Shown: positions 28,548-38,134 of the stretch, one piece after another
How the letters are laid out: each line of letters starts with the position of its first letter
How positions within the stretch are numbered: position 1 is the stretch's first letter
NCBI RefSeq assembly: GCF_004197395.1
Contig: NZ_SELS01000003.1
Location: forward strand, 234,843-298,842
DNA: 64,000 bases
Source: Paraburkholderia sp. UYCP14C
GTDB lineage: Bacteria > Pseudomonadota > Gammaproteobacteria > Burkholderiales > Burkholderiaceae
Reading direction: 5' to 3'
The notes under the pieces: generated by a model
Told to the model about the DNA's origin: nothing
Database searches by the model: none
What the model saw: the letters and a program-made list of their open reading frames with translations, nothing else
Translations under genes and position numbers: made by a program

Positions 28548-29246
28548 TTACATCCGCTCGCCGAGGAACGTCAGCGTGCGGCCATGCGCGAGTGCCGACG
28601 CGTGCTGGTTGTACGACGCACGCTCCGAGCAGTTGAAGCCGTGATCCGCGTTCGGGTAGATGTTGAACTGCACGTCGGCGCGACCCGCGAAGCGTTCCTG
28701 AATCTGGCCGATGTCCGACGGCAGAATATGCGCATCGAGCTCGCCGTAGTGGAACTGCATCGGCACCTTGACGTTCGCGGCCTTGTCGAGATGGTTGTGG
28801 ATGCCGCCGCCGTAGTAGGCGATAGCGGCGTCGACCGAACCAGCCGCCGCGGCCAGATAGGCGAGACGGCCGCCGAAGCAGTAGCCGATCGCCGCGACCT
28901 TGCCGGTCACTTCCGGCAACGCGCGCAACGCGGCCGCAGCGGCGCCGATGTCGGCGACCGCGTCGTCGAGATTGGTCTTTTGCATCAGCTCGATGCCCTT
29001 CTCGCGATCCTTGCCTTCATACGTCAATTCGACGCGCGGCTGCACGCGCCAGAACACGTCCGGGGCGAGCGCGACATAGCCGTCCTGCGCGTACTGATCC
29101 GCCACCGAGCGGATATGGCCGTTCACGCCGAAGATTTCCTGAATGATGATGACGGCCGGTCCCTTGCCGCCCTTCGGCAGCGCGAGGTAGCCGCCGAAAC
29201 TGTCGTTGCCGGCGGGGATGTCGATCCATCGGGAAGTCGTGCTCAT
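28548..29246 (-). CDS. Dienelactone hydrolase family protein
   Basis: 232 residues from ATG at 29246, chosen over an ATG 12 nt upstream because GGAGA sits at good spacing before it. It has the alpha/beta hydrolase features of DLH: substrate-loop VIIIQEIFGVNGHIR, the Cys nucleophile in AIGYCFGGRLAYLAA, an Asp in YGELDAHI and the catalytic His in YPNADHGFNC. It hydrolyses dienelactone-type cyclic esters in the cytoplasm, part of aromatic ring degradation or detoxification. It is a single-gene unit. Confidence 0.93.
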   Translation of the reverse strand: MSTTSRWIDIPAGNDSFGGYLALPKGGKGPAVIIIQEIFGVNGHIRSVADQYAQDGYVALAPDVFWRVQPRVELTYEGKDREKGIELMQKTNLDDAVADIGAAAAALRALPEVTGKVAAIGYCFGGRLAYLAAAAGSVDAAIAYYGGGIHNHLDKAANVKVPMQFHYGELDAHILPSDIGQIQERFAGRADVQFNIYPNADHGFNCSERASYNQHASALAHGRTLTFLGERM

Positions 29247-29578
29247 GCTGTTCTCCATAGACTCGCGCGAACGCCGCGCGAGTTCGGTGTGTGCGAAACG
29301 CTCAAGGCCACGCGGCCCTGCAACGGGCGCTTAGTTTGCCATCAAAAGAAACGGCTTGCAGCGAGGCGGGACGGGGCCTCGCGGCTGATGCGGCGCGCCT
29401 CGATTCTCGTAAGGCGATTGAAACGATCTCGATAATTCATTTCTCAGAGATGGCGCGGATGCATACAGTCAGTGTGTGATGGGTCGCGTTTGTCAGCGCT
29501 TGTCAGCGCATCTCGCGAACCTGTCGAAGAACGTGCGGATCGGCATATCGACGGCTTTGCACCGGAAAGGAAACGAAC

Positions 29579-30684
29579 ATGAATGAAGGCAGTTTTGTGA
29601 CGCCGTTTGCCGAGCGGTTCCAGATGCGTGTACCTGTCGTGCAGGCGCCGATGGCCGGCGGCGCGACGACGCCGGCGCTCGTCGCGGCGGTATCGAATGC
29701 GGGCGGACTTGGTTTTCTCGCGGGCGCGGCGCTCGCACCCGAGAAGATCGCGAGCGAGGTCGCGGCGATTCGCGCGCTGACCGATCGCCCGTTCGGGGTG
29801 AATCTGTTCGTGCTCGATCCCGTCTCGCCCGATCAGGCGACCGTGCGCCGCGCGCTCGACGCGATCGATCCGCTGCGCGCCGATCTCGGTTTGCCGCCCG
29901 GCCAGCCGCTCGCCCGCTATGCGCCCGACTTTCGCGCGCAACTGGAGGTGCTGATCGAATTGCATGTGCCGGTCGCCGGCTTTACGTTCGGACTGCTATC
30001 GGCGGCCGACGTCGAGCGTTTGCACGCGAGCGGCAGCTATGTAGTTGGGACTGCGACGCATGTTGCCGAAGGCATCGCGTGGCGCGATGCGGGCGCCGAT
30101 GCCGTCGTCGCGCAAGGCGCGGAAGCGGGCGCGCATCGCGGCACCTTCATCGGCGCATTCGAAGATGCGCTGATCGGCACCATGGCGCTCGTGCCGCAAC
30201 TGGTCGACGCGACCGGGCTGCCGGTGCTCGCGCGGCCGGCGGCATCATGGACGGTCGCGGCATCGTCGCGGCACTCGCCCTCGGCGCGCAAGCCGCGATG
30301 ATGGGCACCGCGTTTCTGACCAGCCGCGAGAGCGCGATTCCCGAGGTATGGAAAACCCGGGTGCGCGGCATGTCCGATACATCGACCACGGTGACGCACG
30401 CGATCACGGGCCGTCACGCGCGCGGCATCCGCAATCCGTTGAGGCAACGTTTGCGCGAAGCGGCGGAAAGCATCGCGCCGTACCCAGTGCAAAACGCGTT
30501 GACTCAGGAATTGCGGCAATGCGCCGCTCGCGCGGAGAACGGCGATTATCTGTCGCTGTGGGCGGGTCAGGGTGCGCCGCTTGGTCGCTCGCGCGCCGAA
30601 GCACTGGGCGCGGCCGAACTGATGGCGCAGCTTGAGCAGGAATGGCAGGCGGCCACCGTGCAAATCGCCACGTTCATGCGTTGA
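29579..30684 (+). pseudogene. Nitronate monooxygenase (2-nitropropane dioxygenase-like), broken by a 2-nt insertion
   Basis: The first frame (29579 onward) encodes a TIM-barrel FMN protein, MNEGSFVTPFAERF...VPVVQAPMAGGATTPALVAAVSNAGGLG, with AGADAVVAQGAEAGAHRG. At about 30230-30235 the sequence ctcgcgcggcc replaces the expected ctcgcggcc. Removing two bases (CG) restores LPVLAAGGIMDGRG, and the second frame then runs on to a normal C-terminus at 30684. As given, frame one ends at 30301 after 240 residues and lacks the FMN phosphate-binding GGI loop. The cause is a real dinucleotide slippage mutation or an assembly error in a CG-rich run. Confidence 0.88.
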
Positions 30685-31135
30685 TTGCGTGGCCGATTTA
30701 AGCCTGATTTAATTTTTTTGCCTCACTCACAATCCTGTGCGGCACGCCACATATTTGAGTTGAAAAACCCTTCGAATCTCGTGCGATACAACTCGGAAAA
30801 AGGTTAAATCCGGCTCCGTGGAGAAACTTCCCAATTAGCGGAAACCCGCATGGGCAGGGGCTTTCCAGCCCGCTTACCCAAGCCGTGAGCGGCTCGACCA
30901 GGAACTGCGCTATTAGTGTTGTTCCCACTTTCTCAAAAAATTCCCCCAAATTAATTTGATGGCCTACACTTGCGCGCAAGTACGGTTTGCCAACTGTCAC
31001 AAACGGTCCGGTAAACGTACTGGCCAAGTGCATGAACGATGCAACCGGCGTGGTCGTCCACGGGACTGAGCGACACGTGTAGGGGAAGCGGGGCACAGGG
31101 CGATTACGTTGTTTTGACCGAAACTGGAGACTTAC
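30685..31135. other. Regulatory region upstream of the Liv-type binding protein
   Basis: About 450 bp without a supportable gene. It contains AT-rich tracts around 30705-30720 and 30930-30960 and a small GGGCT-TTCC-AGCCC hairpin near 30857. It probably holds the promoter and 5' leader of the downstream gene. Confidence 0.45.
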
Positions 31136-32281
31136 ATGAACATCAAAATTCAAAAGCTGTTGCCGATCAGCGCTGCGGCGATGCTGTTCGCGACGTTGGC
31201 AACATCGGCCGCGGCCGACACGGTCGTCAAGATCGGTCACGTTGCGCCGTTGACTGGCGGTATCGCTCACCTGGGTAAGGACAACGAGAACGGCGCGCGC
31301 CTCGCCGTCGAGGAAATCAACGCGAAGGGCCTGACGATCGGCGGCCAGAAGGTCACGCTGCAACTCGACGCGCAGGACGACGCGGCTGACCCCCGTACGG
31401 CTACGCAGGTTGCGCAGAAGCTCGTCGACGACAAGGTCGTCGCCGTGGTCGGCCACCTGAACTCGGGCACCTCGATCCCGGCATCGAAGATCTACAGCGA
31501 TGCGGGCATCGTGCAGATCTCGCCGTCGGCAACGAACCCGGCCTACACGCAGCAAGGCTTCAAGACGACCTACCGCGTCGTCGCGACCGACGCGCAGCAA
31601 GGCCCGGCACTCGCGAACTACGCGGCCAAGGGCATGAAGGTGAAGAGCGTCGCGATCGTCGACGACTCGACCGCTTACGGCCAGGGTCTCGCGAACGAGT
31701 TCGAGAAGACGGCGAAGGCGCTCGGTCTGAACGTCGTGTCGCACGACGCGACGAACGACAAGGCCGTCGACTTCCGCGCGATTCTGACGAAGATCAAGGG
31801 TGAGAACCCCGACGCGATCATGTACGGCGGCATGGACGCAACCGGCGGCCCGTTCGCCAAGCAGGCGAAGCAGCTCGGCCTGCGCGCGAAGGTGCTGGCA
31901 GGCGACGGCGTGTGTACCGACAAGCTGTCGGACCTGGCCGGCGACGCAACCGACAACATCGTCTGCTCGGAAGCCGGCATGGCGCTCGAAAAGATGGCGG
32001 GCGGCAAGGCGTTCGAAACGAAGTACGAGAAGCGCTTCGGCCAGCCGATCCAGATTTACGCGCCGTTCACGTATGACGCGGTGTACATCATCGTCGACGC
32101 GATGAAGCGCGCTAACTCGACCGATCCGGCGAAGATCCTGGCAGCGATGCCGTCGACCGACTACAAGGGCGTGATCGGCGAAACGACGTTCGATTCGAAG
32201 GGCGACCTGCAGCACGGCGTGATCTCGCTGTACAACTACAAGCAAGGCAAGAAGACGCTGCTCGACGTAGTGAAGATGTAA
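31136..32281 (+). CDS. Branched-chain amino acid ABC transporter substrate-binding protein (LivJ/LivK type)
   Basis: 381 residues with a signal peptide (KLLPISAAAMLFATLATSAAA) and a Peripla_BP_6 mature domain: VVKIGHVAPLTGGIAHLGKDNENGARLAVEEINAKG, VVAVVGHLNSGTSIPASKIYSDAGIVQISPSATNPAYT and DDSTAYGQGLANEFEKTAKA. It binds Leu/Ile/Val or related amino acids in the periplasm. Membrane and ATPase subunits are not in this window, so it must work with a transporter encoded elsewhere. GGAGACTTAC precedes the ATG. A terminator follows. Codon use is strongly optimised, which suggests high expression. Confidence 0.95.
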   Translation: MNIKIQKLLPISAAAMLFATLATSAAADTVVKIGHVAPLTGGIAHLGKDNENGARLAVEEINAKGLTIGGQKVTLQLDAQDDAADPRTATQVAQKLVDDKVVAVVGHLNSGTSIPASKIYSDAGIVQISPSATNPAYTQQGFKTTYRVVATDAQQGPALANYAAKGMKVKSVAIVDDSTAYGQGLANEFEKTAKALGLNVVSHDATNDKAVDFRAILTKIKGENPDAIMYGGMDATGGPFAKQAKQLGLRAKVLAGDGVCTDKLSDLAGDATDNIVCSEAGMALEKMAGGKAFETKYEKRFGQPIQIYAPFTYDAVYIIVDAMKRANSTDPAKILAAMPSTDYKGVIGETTFDSKGDLQHGVISLYNYKQGKKTLLDVVKM

Positions 32282-32333
32282 ATCCGGTGTGATCGAAGGC
32301 GGCGTCGCGCCGCACTTCGATTCGCTGCTAAAG

Positions 32334-32371
32334 AGGCACGCGGGCCGTCAGGCTTGCGTGCCTTTTCTTTT
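32334..32371 (+). terminator. Rho-independent terminator after the Liv-type binding protein
   Basis: A long stem AGGCACGCGGGCC / GGCTTGCGTGCCT (with two G-U pairs) with loop GTCA, followed by TTTCTTTTT. Confidence 0.9.
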
Positions 32372-32492
32372 TGGGCGCATTCGATGCGCGAGAAAAAATC
32401 CGTTAAATCAACGGTTTGGTGGCTATGATGCGGGCGCGAAAAAGGACTGAAACCGCGCGATGCGGCGCGCGCTACGTGAACGCTCGCTCGCT

Positions 32493-33707
32493 TCAGATCT
32501 TCAGACGCCGCAGCACCTTCGGCCCGACGAGCGCGATCATCGCGGCGCAGACAGCGACGACCGACAGCCCGATGGTCAGATTGGTCACCTGCGCGACCGC
32601 GCCGATGATCACCGGCCCGAGCAGCAACCCGAAATAGGCAAGTCCAGCGACGTGCGCGAGCCCCTCGGCCGCGTGAATGCCTTTCACGCTCGCCGCCGCC
32701 GCGAACAACACCGGCATCATGTTCGCGAGGCCCAGGCCGATCAGCGCAAAGCCGGCGAGCGCGGCTACCGGATTCGGCAGCAGCAGCGCGTCGACCATCC
32801 CGGCGCAGGCCAGCGCCGCGCTGATCATCACGAGCTGCGGCGCGCCGAAGCGGGCGCGCACCGCATCGCCGGCAAAACGCGCGGCCGCCATGCCGCCGGA
32901 AAACGCCGCGTAGGCGGCGCTCGCGAGCGCGGGCGTCGACAGCACGACATCGCGCATGTAGACCGTGGCCCAGTCGTACATCGCGCCTTCGGCGATCAGC
33001 GCGACCAGCGCCATCGTGCCGAGCGCCCACAGCGCCGGCGAGCGCCAGCGGCTCGCACGCGGCGTCGCGGCATCGGGATGCTCCGCGTGCGGCACGTGCG
33101 GCAGCACCGACGGGCACGCGAGCACCAGCACGAGCGCGCTGGCCGCCGCGGCGAGCGCGAGATGCAGAGCCGGCGCCATGCCGCGCGACAGCAGCGCCCC
33201 GCCGACCGCCGCGCCGAACATGCCGCCAAGGCTGAACATCCCGTGCAGCGACGACATGATCGGCTTGCCGACGGCCTTTTCGACGGCGCTCGCTTCGGCG
33301 TTCATCGCGACGTCGAGCGTGGCCATGCCGGCGCCGAAGACGGCCAGCACGACCAGCAGGATCCAGTACGCCGGCACGACCAGAATCAGCGCTGCGCAGG
33401 CGGCCATCGCGAGGCCGCCGGCCAGGCAGGCGCGGCGCGTGCCGACCCGCGCGATCCACGACGCGTTGGTCACCATCGCGCCGATCGATCCGCCCGCCAC
33501 CGCGAACAACGCGAACGACAGCATCGCCGGATTCAGATGGAAGCGGTCGCGCACCGTCGGCACGTGCACACCCCACGACGCGTACATCATGCCGGCGATG
33601 AAAAACAGCGCCATCGTGGCGATGCGTGCGCGTTGCCGTTCGGAGACTGACAGATCGCGATGCGCGGCGGGAAGGACGGCGAATTCGGAGGCGTGGTGAT
33701 CGGGCAC
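32493..33707 (-). CDS. Major facilitator superfamily transporter
   Basis: 404 residues with about 12 hydrophobic helices split by a central loop (HVPHAEHPDAATPRASRWRS, near residue 205). Characteristic stretches are FFIAGMMYASWGVHVPTVRDRF and FGAGMATLDVAMNAEA, seen in the YfkF/fucose-permease-like MFS group. It is probably an inner-membrane exporter or sugar permease; the substrate is not evident. It lies convergent to the Liv-type gene and divergent from the next gene. Confidence 0.88.
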   Translation of the reverse strand: MPDHHASEFAVLPAAHRDLSVSERQRARIATMALFFIAGMMYASWGVHVPTVRDRFHLNPAMLSFALFAVAGGSIGAMVTNASWIARVGTRRACLAGGLAMAACAALILVVPAYWILLVVLAVFGAGMATLDVAMNAEASAVEKAVGKPIMSSLHGMFSLGGMFGAAVGGALLSRGMAPALHLALAAAASALVLVLACPSVLPHVPHAEHPDAATPRASRWRSPALWALGTMALVALIAEGAMYDWATVYMRDVVLSTPALASAAYAAFSGGMAAARFAGDAVRARFGAPQLVMISAALACAGMVDALLLPNPVAALAGFALIGLGLANMMPVLFAAAASVKGIHAAEGLAHVAGLAYFGLLLGPVIIGAVAQVTNLTIGLSVVAVCAAMIALVGPKVLRRLKI

Positions 33708-33956
33708 GGAGGTCTCGAGGCGGGGTGCGCGAGAAAGCGCATTGAAAGCGGAGCTTCGATTCTATCGAAGCGTGGTGGCTTGCGCTTGGAGCCGCGGTCT
33801 CGGACGCATAGGATGAAAGACTGTGGATGCAACGAAGCCGTAGAGCCGGATGTCATGCTTTGGGGCGCTGCAGGTGGTTTTTGCATTGCCGGGCAGGGCG
33901 GCTTTTCAACCGCTCACCGCTCACCGTTCATTCCTAATTCACCGAGGAACGCTCAG

Positions 33957-34619
33957 TTGAACATTCCCGCTCACGCTCCGCTGCATCTGCTGCACACGGC
34001 CGCGGTCGGCACGCTCGCCACGCACGCGCGCCAGCCCGAGGGCTTTCCGTATCCGTCGGTGCTGCCGTTTGCGCCGGACGCGCGGCATCGTCCGACGATC
34101 CTCGTGAGCCGGCTCGCGGAGCACACGCACAATCTGCACGCCGACCCGCGCGCGGGATTTCTGGCCGTCGACGCACCCGACGGCGACGTGCTGGTCGGCC
34201 AGCGCGTCACGCTGCTCGGGCGCTTCGAGCAAGTCGACCCGAGTCCGGAACTGGTGCACCGCTATCTGCGCTATCACCCGGACGCGGAGCGCTATCTGGT
34301 ACTGGGCGATTTCGCGTTCTGGATCATGGAGCTCGAGCGGTTGCGCTACATCGGCGGCTTCGGCGCGATGGGCTGGCTCGACGGTAGCGAACTCGATCCA
34401 CTGCCGCCGCTTGCAGCTAGCGAGGAGGACGCGCTGATCGCGGAATTCGGTCAGCGGCTAAGTGGCGCGGGCGGCGTCGTATTGCTGGGCGTCGACCGGT
34501 ATGGCGCCGATCTTAAGCGTAACGGCGCGCGCCACCGTTTCGCATTCGATAACGGACGCGCCGATACCGACTCATTGCGCGCGGCGCTCGCAGTCTGCAT
34601 CGAACGGCATGCGAATTAA
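33957..34619 (+). CDS. Pyridoxamine 5'-phosphate oxidase-like / HugZ-family FMN-binding protein
   Basis: About 220 residues from TTG at 33957, preceded by GAGGAA at 7 nt; the open frame upstream to 33660 is not convincing. The N-terminal domain is a split-barrel (LLHTAAVGTLATHARQPEGFPYPSVLPFAPD, then FLAVDAPDGDVLVGQRVTLLGRFEQV) and the C-terminal domain is DUF2470-like (LSGAGGVVLLGVDRYGADLKRNGARHRFAFD). Related proteins such as HugZ degrade heme, but the role here is not proven. Confidence 0.82.
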   Translation: MNIPAHAPLHLLHTAAVGTLATHARQPEGFPYPSVLPFAPDARHRPTILVSRLAEHTHNLHADPRAGFLAVDAPDGDVLVGQRVTLLGRFEQVDPSPELVHRYLRYHPDAERYLVLGDFAFWIMELERLRYIGGFGAMGWLDGSELDPLPPLAASEEDALIAEFGQRLSGAGGVVLLGVDRYGADLKRNGARHRFAFDNGRADTDSLRAALAVCIERHAN

Positions 34620-35018
34620 GCGTTTATCGTTTATCGGGAAAACACGCATGCGCCAGTCGCGGCGAACGGGCTCTCGCCGCAATAGTGCGCACTTATTCGA
34701 TCCAAAGCTTTCATGCCGTGAAATGTTTGATATGCAATAGACGTCTCAAGTCTCATTTCCTGATAGTTAAATCGTATAAGTATGCACGCGGATGGGATTT
34801 TTTCAGTGACATGCGAATTCGCCTAATTGAAAGGGCCTAGCCCGACACAGAAGCGACGCTGGAAACTTTTTGAAACGAATTTAAATTAATTTTTTCCGGG
34901 CGCTTATCCAGTCTTTCTATTTTGTGTTAATCTCGCCATCAAATTCCGAGGCATGAAACCTTCAAAGGGCAAGTCGGCATAAGACCGGCAGTCATTTATC
35001 CATACCACAAGGGAACCT
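34620..35018. other. AT-rich promoter region of the H-NS-like gene
   Basis: About 400 bp with AT-rich tracts (34740-34800 and 34870-34930, including TTTAAATTAATTTTTT) that stand out in this GC-rich genome. Such curved AT-rich DNA is the usual target of H-NS and fits autoregulation, which I infer. No gene is seen. Confidence 0.55.
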
Positions 35019-35324
35019 ATGTCTTCTTACAAGGAACTGCTCGCGCAGCGCGAGAAGCTCGAAAAGCAGATTGAAGAAGCGAAGTCGCGCGAATACGCGG
35101 AAGTCTTGAATGAAATCAAGCAGAAAATGGCGGACTACGGCATCTCGCTGAGCGAACTCGGCGGCGGCCGCGCACCGAAGGGCGGCGCTAAAGCGAGCCG
35201 CCCGCGCGCAGGCGTCGCGCCTAAATACCGCGACCCGGAAAGCGGCAGCACGTGGTCCGGCCGCGGCAAGCCGCCGCGCTGGATCGCAGGTCTCGATCGT
35301 GAAAAGTTTCTGATCCAGAAGTAA
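35019..35324 (+). CDS. H-NS family nucleoid-associated protein (short betaproteobacterial type)
   Basis: 101 residues. An N-terminal coiled-coil oligomerisation region (SYKELLAQREKLEKQIEEAKSREYAEVLNEIKQKM) is followed by a basic linker and the C-terminal DNA-binding motif KYRDPESGSTWSGRGKPPRWIAG, the H-NS core. It binds and silences AT-rich DNA. AAGGGAACCT precedes the ATG. An AT-rich upstream region and a terminator downstream make it a single-gene unit. This protein might silence the lower-GC island in the same window, which is a speculation. Confidence 0.95.
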   Translation: MSSYKELLAQREKLEKQIEEAKSREYAEVLNEIKQKMADYGISLSELGGGRAPKGGAKASRPRAGVAPKYRDPESGSTWSGRGKPPRWIAGLDREKFLIQK

Positions 35325-35415
35325 TCACGATCGACCGGCTGGTTTGGCTTGCCTGCACGTAATACGAATACTGGCAATCCGCAGCGGTTATAGACTGCTG
35401 CAGAATCTCCGAAAG

Positions 35416-35441
35416 CCGCGCACCGCTCAGGGCGCGGTTTT
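35416..35441 (+). terminator. Terminator downstream of the H-NS-like gene
   Basis: Stem CCGCGC / GCGCGG with a 10-nt loop, followed by TTTTG. It lies ~90 nt past the stop. Confidence 0.7.
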
Positions 35442-35609
35442 GTCATTTGCGGCGTCGGATTTTTGTCACATGCGCTTCAGGTAACTGGAACGCGAATGCT
35501 TTTCGTTTAGATAAGCGACTGATTTAAAAGGTTTTTTTAGCGCCTTTCCCTGTGCGTGCGATTCGTGGCGGGTACAATAACAACAATTGATCTTTCCGCC
35601 CTTTTCAGC

Positions 35610-36890
35610 ATGCAGTCCGCCGCAATCGCCCATCCCGCCGAGAAACAACGCGTTGCCCGCAAAAGTACCTTTGCGAGTATTGCGGTCAATACCGTGTTGA
35701 TGACGCTGCAAATCGTCATCGGCACGATCGCGCACTCGCAGGCGCTAGTTGCCGACGGTGTCCATTCCCTTGCCGATCTTATTTCCGATTTTGTCGTGCT
35801 GATTGCCAATCGGCATAGCGGAGCAAAGCCCGACGCGGATCACAATTACGGGCATAGCCGTTATGAGACGGTGGCGTCGTTATTTCTCGGCGCGCTGCTG
35901 ATCTCGGTCGGTGTCGGCATGTTGTGGCGCGCCGGCACGCGCCTCGCCGATCTGCAAAATATTCCCGCCGTGCACATGAGCGCGTTCGCGGTCGCGGCAC
36001 TCGTGCTGGTCTGCAAGGAGGCGCTGTTTCGCTACATGCTGCGCGAAGCAAAGCGCGTGCGTTCCGCGATGCTGATCGCGAACGCATGGCACGCGCGCTC
36101 GGACGCGGCGTCGTCGCTGGTGGTGGGGATCGGCGTGATCGGCAGTCTCGCCGGCTTGCGGCTGCTCGACCCGATCGCTGCCGCCATCGTCGGCTTCATG
36201 GTCGCGCGCATGGGCTGGACCTTCGGTTGGGACGCGCTGCAGGATCTGTCGGATCGCGCGCTCGATGAAACCGCCGCCGCCGACATGCGCGCGCTGCTGA
36301 TGTCTACCCCGGGCGTGCGTGACGTGCACGAAATGCGGACGCGCAAAATGGGCGATTTCGCGCTCGTCGACGCACACATCCTGGTCGATCCGATGATTTC
36401 GGTCTCGGAAGGGCATTACATCGCGGAGTCGGCGCGTCTGCGCGTGCTGACCGACAAGCGTGTGCTCGACGCGCTGATCCATGTCGATCCGGAAAACGAC
36501 GCGGTTGCGCATCCCCCGGTCGATCTGCCGACGCGCGAGCGCGTGAGCGCCGAGGTCGACGCGGCGCTGGCGCCGGGTGGCTTGCGGGCCGCGGCCGTGA
36601 ACCTGCACTACCTGAGCACCGGGCTCGACGTGGAGGTGGTGTTGCCGGCGGCGTCCGGCAACTGGCGCGCTACAGGCAGCGCCGAGGCCGCCCGTCTGCT
36701 GGAGAGCCAGACGCAGTCGCTCGACCGCGTCGATCTGGAGGCGCTCAAGCGTCGTCTCGGCGCGCGCAAGCTCGACGTGCTGTTGCAACGCGATATCTCG
36801 GTCACGCAAGGCGGTTCGGCGGCGGAACTCAAGACTGGTGTCGCCCCCGGCGGTCGGTCATCCGCCACGGAGCCTCACAACGCCGCCTGA
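35610..36890 (+). CDS. Cation diffusion facilitator (CDF) family metal transporter
   Basis: 426 residues from ATG at 35610. Six hydrophobic helices are expected. Metal-site motifs are HSQALVADGVHSLADLISD in TM2 and ANAWHARSDAASSLVVG in TM5. The C-terminal cytoplasmic domain (residues ~215-300) is CDF-type (VRDVHEMRTRKMGDFALVDAHILVDPMISVSEGH). An extra ~100-residue C-terminal part is atypical for simple ZitB-like proteins but common in betaproteobacterial members. It exports Zn2+, Fe2+ or Mn2+ by proton antiport. Confidence 0.93.
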   Translation: MQSAAIAHPAEKQRVARKSTFASIAVNTVLMTLQIVIGTIAHSQALVADGVHSLADLISDFVVLIANRHSGAKPDADHNYGHSRYETVASLFLGALLISVGVGMLWRAGTRLADLQNIPAVHMSAFAVAALVLVCKEALFRYMLREAKRVRSAMLIANAWHARSDAASSLVVGIGVIGSLAGLRLLDPIAAAIVGFMVARMGWTFGWDALQDLSDRALDETAAADMRALLMSTPGVRDVHEMRTRKMGDFALVDAHILVDPMISVSEGHYIAESARLRVLTDKRVLDALIHVDPENDAVAHPPVDLPTRERVSAEVDAALAPGGLRAAAVNLHYLSTGLDVEVVLPAASGNWRATGSAEAARLLESQTQSLDRVDLEALKRRLGARKLDVLLQRDISVTQGGSAAELKTGVAPGGRSSATEPHNAA

Positions 36891-36952
36891 GTTCGGAGCG
36901 TTTCGACACCTGAAGCCGCGGCGAATCTCCATGCCGCCCGCGGCGGCATCCG

Positions 36953-37423
36953 TCACAACGGCAACTGCGTATCGAACTTGATTTCGCGCAGCACCACGCT
37001 CGTACGCACCTGCGCGACGGCCGGAATCTTGAAAATGCGTTCGTGCAGGAAGCTGTCGTACGCCTTGATGTCCGGCGCGACGATCTTCAGGATGTAATCG
37101 GATTCACCGGTCGTGCTGTAGCACTCGGTCACTTCGGGGCAGGTGGCGATTTCCCGTTCGAACTGCTCGACGCCGCCTTCGGTGTGACGCGTCAGATGGA
37201 TATGCGCGAGCGCGCACACGTGCAAGCCGAGCTTTTCGCGATCGAGCAGCGCCGTGTAGCGCTGGATCACACCCGACTGTTCCATGTCCTTGATGCGCCG
37301 CCAGCACGGCGTGCTCGACAACCCGACCTGGTCGGAGATTTCCTGCACGGAACGGCGTGCGTCGAGCTGAAGAAGGCGCAGGATCTTCTGTGAGAACGTA
37401 TCGAGTGTCAACTGCGCCTCCAT
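36953..37423 (-). CDS. Lrp/AsnC family transcriptional regulator
   Basis: 156 residues. N-terminal HTH: LDTFSQKILRLLQLDARRSVQEISDQVGLSSTPCWRRIKDMEQSGVI. C-terminal RAM (AsnC-type ligand) domain: VEQFEREIATCPEVTECYSTTGESDYILKIVAPDIKAYDSFLHERIF. It binds an amino acid and controls nearby or distant genes as an oligomer. It is convergent with the CDF gene. The target cannot be inferred from context. Confidence 0.95.
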   Translation of the reverse strand: MEAQLTLDTFSQKILRLLQLDARRSVQEISDQVGLSSTPCWRRIKDMEQSGVIQRYTALLDREKLGLHVCALAHIHLTRHTEGGVEQFEREIATCPEVTECYSTTGESDYILKIVAPDIKAYDSFLHERIFKIPAVAQVRTSVVLREIKFDTQLPL

Positions 37424-37501
37424 TAGCGTCGCCGTATCAACGCATGGTAGAGGGCGCGAAAACGAAACGCAATGTAAAACGGCTCCCGCGAGCGAGATTG
37501 C

Positions 37502-38134
37502 CTAATTTATCGGGTCGGGAGCGGCGTTTTGCCCTGAGGCGTCCCCATCATCCTTGCCGTCCCCCTGCAGTTCGGGCTGACGCGCGCGCAAGTCCTTCAG
37601 CATGTTGCAGAAGAGGGCTCCCTGCTCGATCGCGTCGTCGAGCGCGACGTGCGTGTGCGGGTGCTCGTCGAACCAGTGCTTCGGAAAACGCGGCTTGATG
37701 TTCTTGCGGTACGGCAGACCGGTCATCGCGAACGCGAGCGTTTTGATGTCGAGCGCCGACCATGAGAACGGGCAGCGGCCGACGAAGCGCATCATGTACC
37801 AGAACATATAGGTGAAGTCGAAGCCGGCCGGCATCGCGACGAACACCGGCTTGCCCGGCAGCGCCTCGACCCAGTCGACATAGGCGGCCAGGGCGGCTGC
37901 GGGCTTCTGCAAGTCCTGACGGCAGGCCGCCCATGCTTCCGGCTGGGTTTTCCACCACGCCTCCTGCACCGGGTGCGGCGCCGCGCCTTCCAGCAATTCG
38001 AGATTTGCCGAGAACGTGGCGATCAGCCGCTTGTCTTCGGTGTACGCGGCGGATGCGAAGCTCAGCATCGAATGTGGGCCGGGGATCGGGCCGTCCGCTT
38101 CGACGTCGGTACTGACATAGATTTCGCTGCTCAT
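37502..38134 (-). CDS. DnaQ-like 3'-5' exonuclease family protein
   Basis: 210 residues from ATG at 38134. The N-terminus [27 protein letters not shown] carries the DxE motif of DEDD exonucleases, followed by [13 protein letters not shown] (second D) and [18 protein letters not shown] (final H...D pair). The family degrades RNA or DNA from the 3' end. The start codon overlaps the stop of the metallo-hydrolase gene (ATGA), showing translational coupling. The C-terminal tail is acidic and probably disordered. Confidence 0.88.
   Translation of the reverse strand: MSSEIYVSTDVEADGPIPGPHSMLSFASAAYTEDKRLIATFSANLELLEGAAPHPVQEAWWKTQPEAWAACRQDLQKPAAALAAYVDWVEALPGKPVFVAMPAGFDFTYMFWYMMRFVGRCPFSWSALDIKTLAFAMTGLPYRKNIKPRFPKHWFDEHPHTHVALDDAIEQGALFCNMLKDLRARQPELQGDGKDDGDASGQNAAPDPIN

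Noticed and set aside
30698-32245. 515-codon minus-strand frame
   Set aside because: Antisense to the branched-chain amino acid binding protein, whose signal peptide, motifs and terminator are clear.
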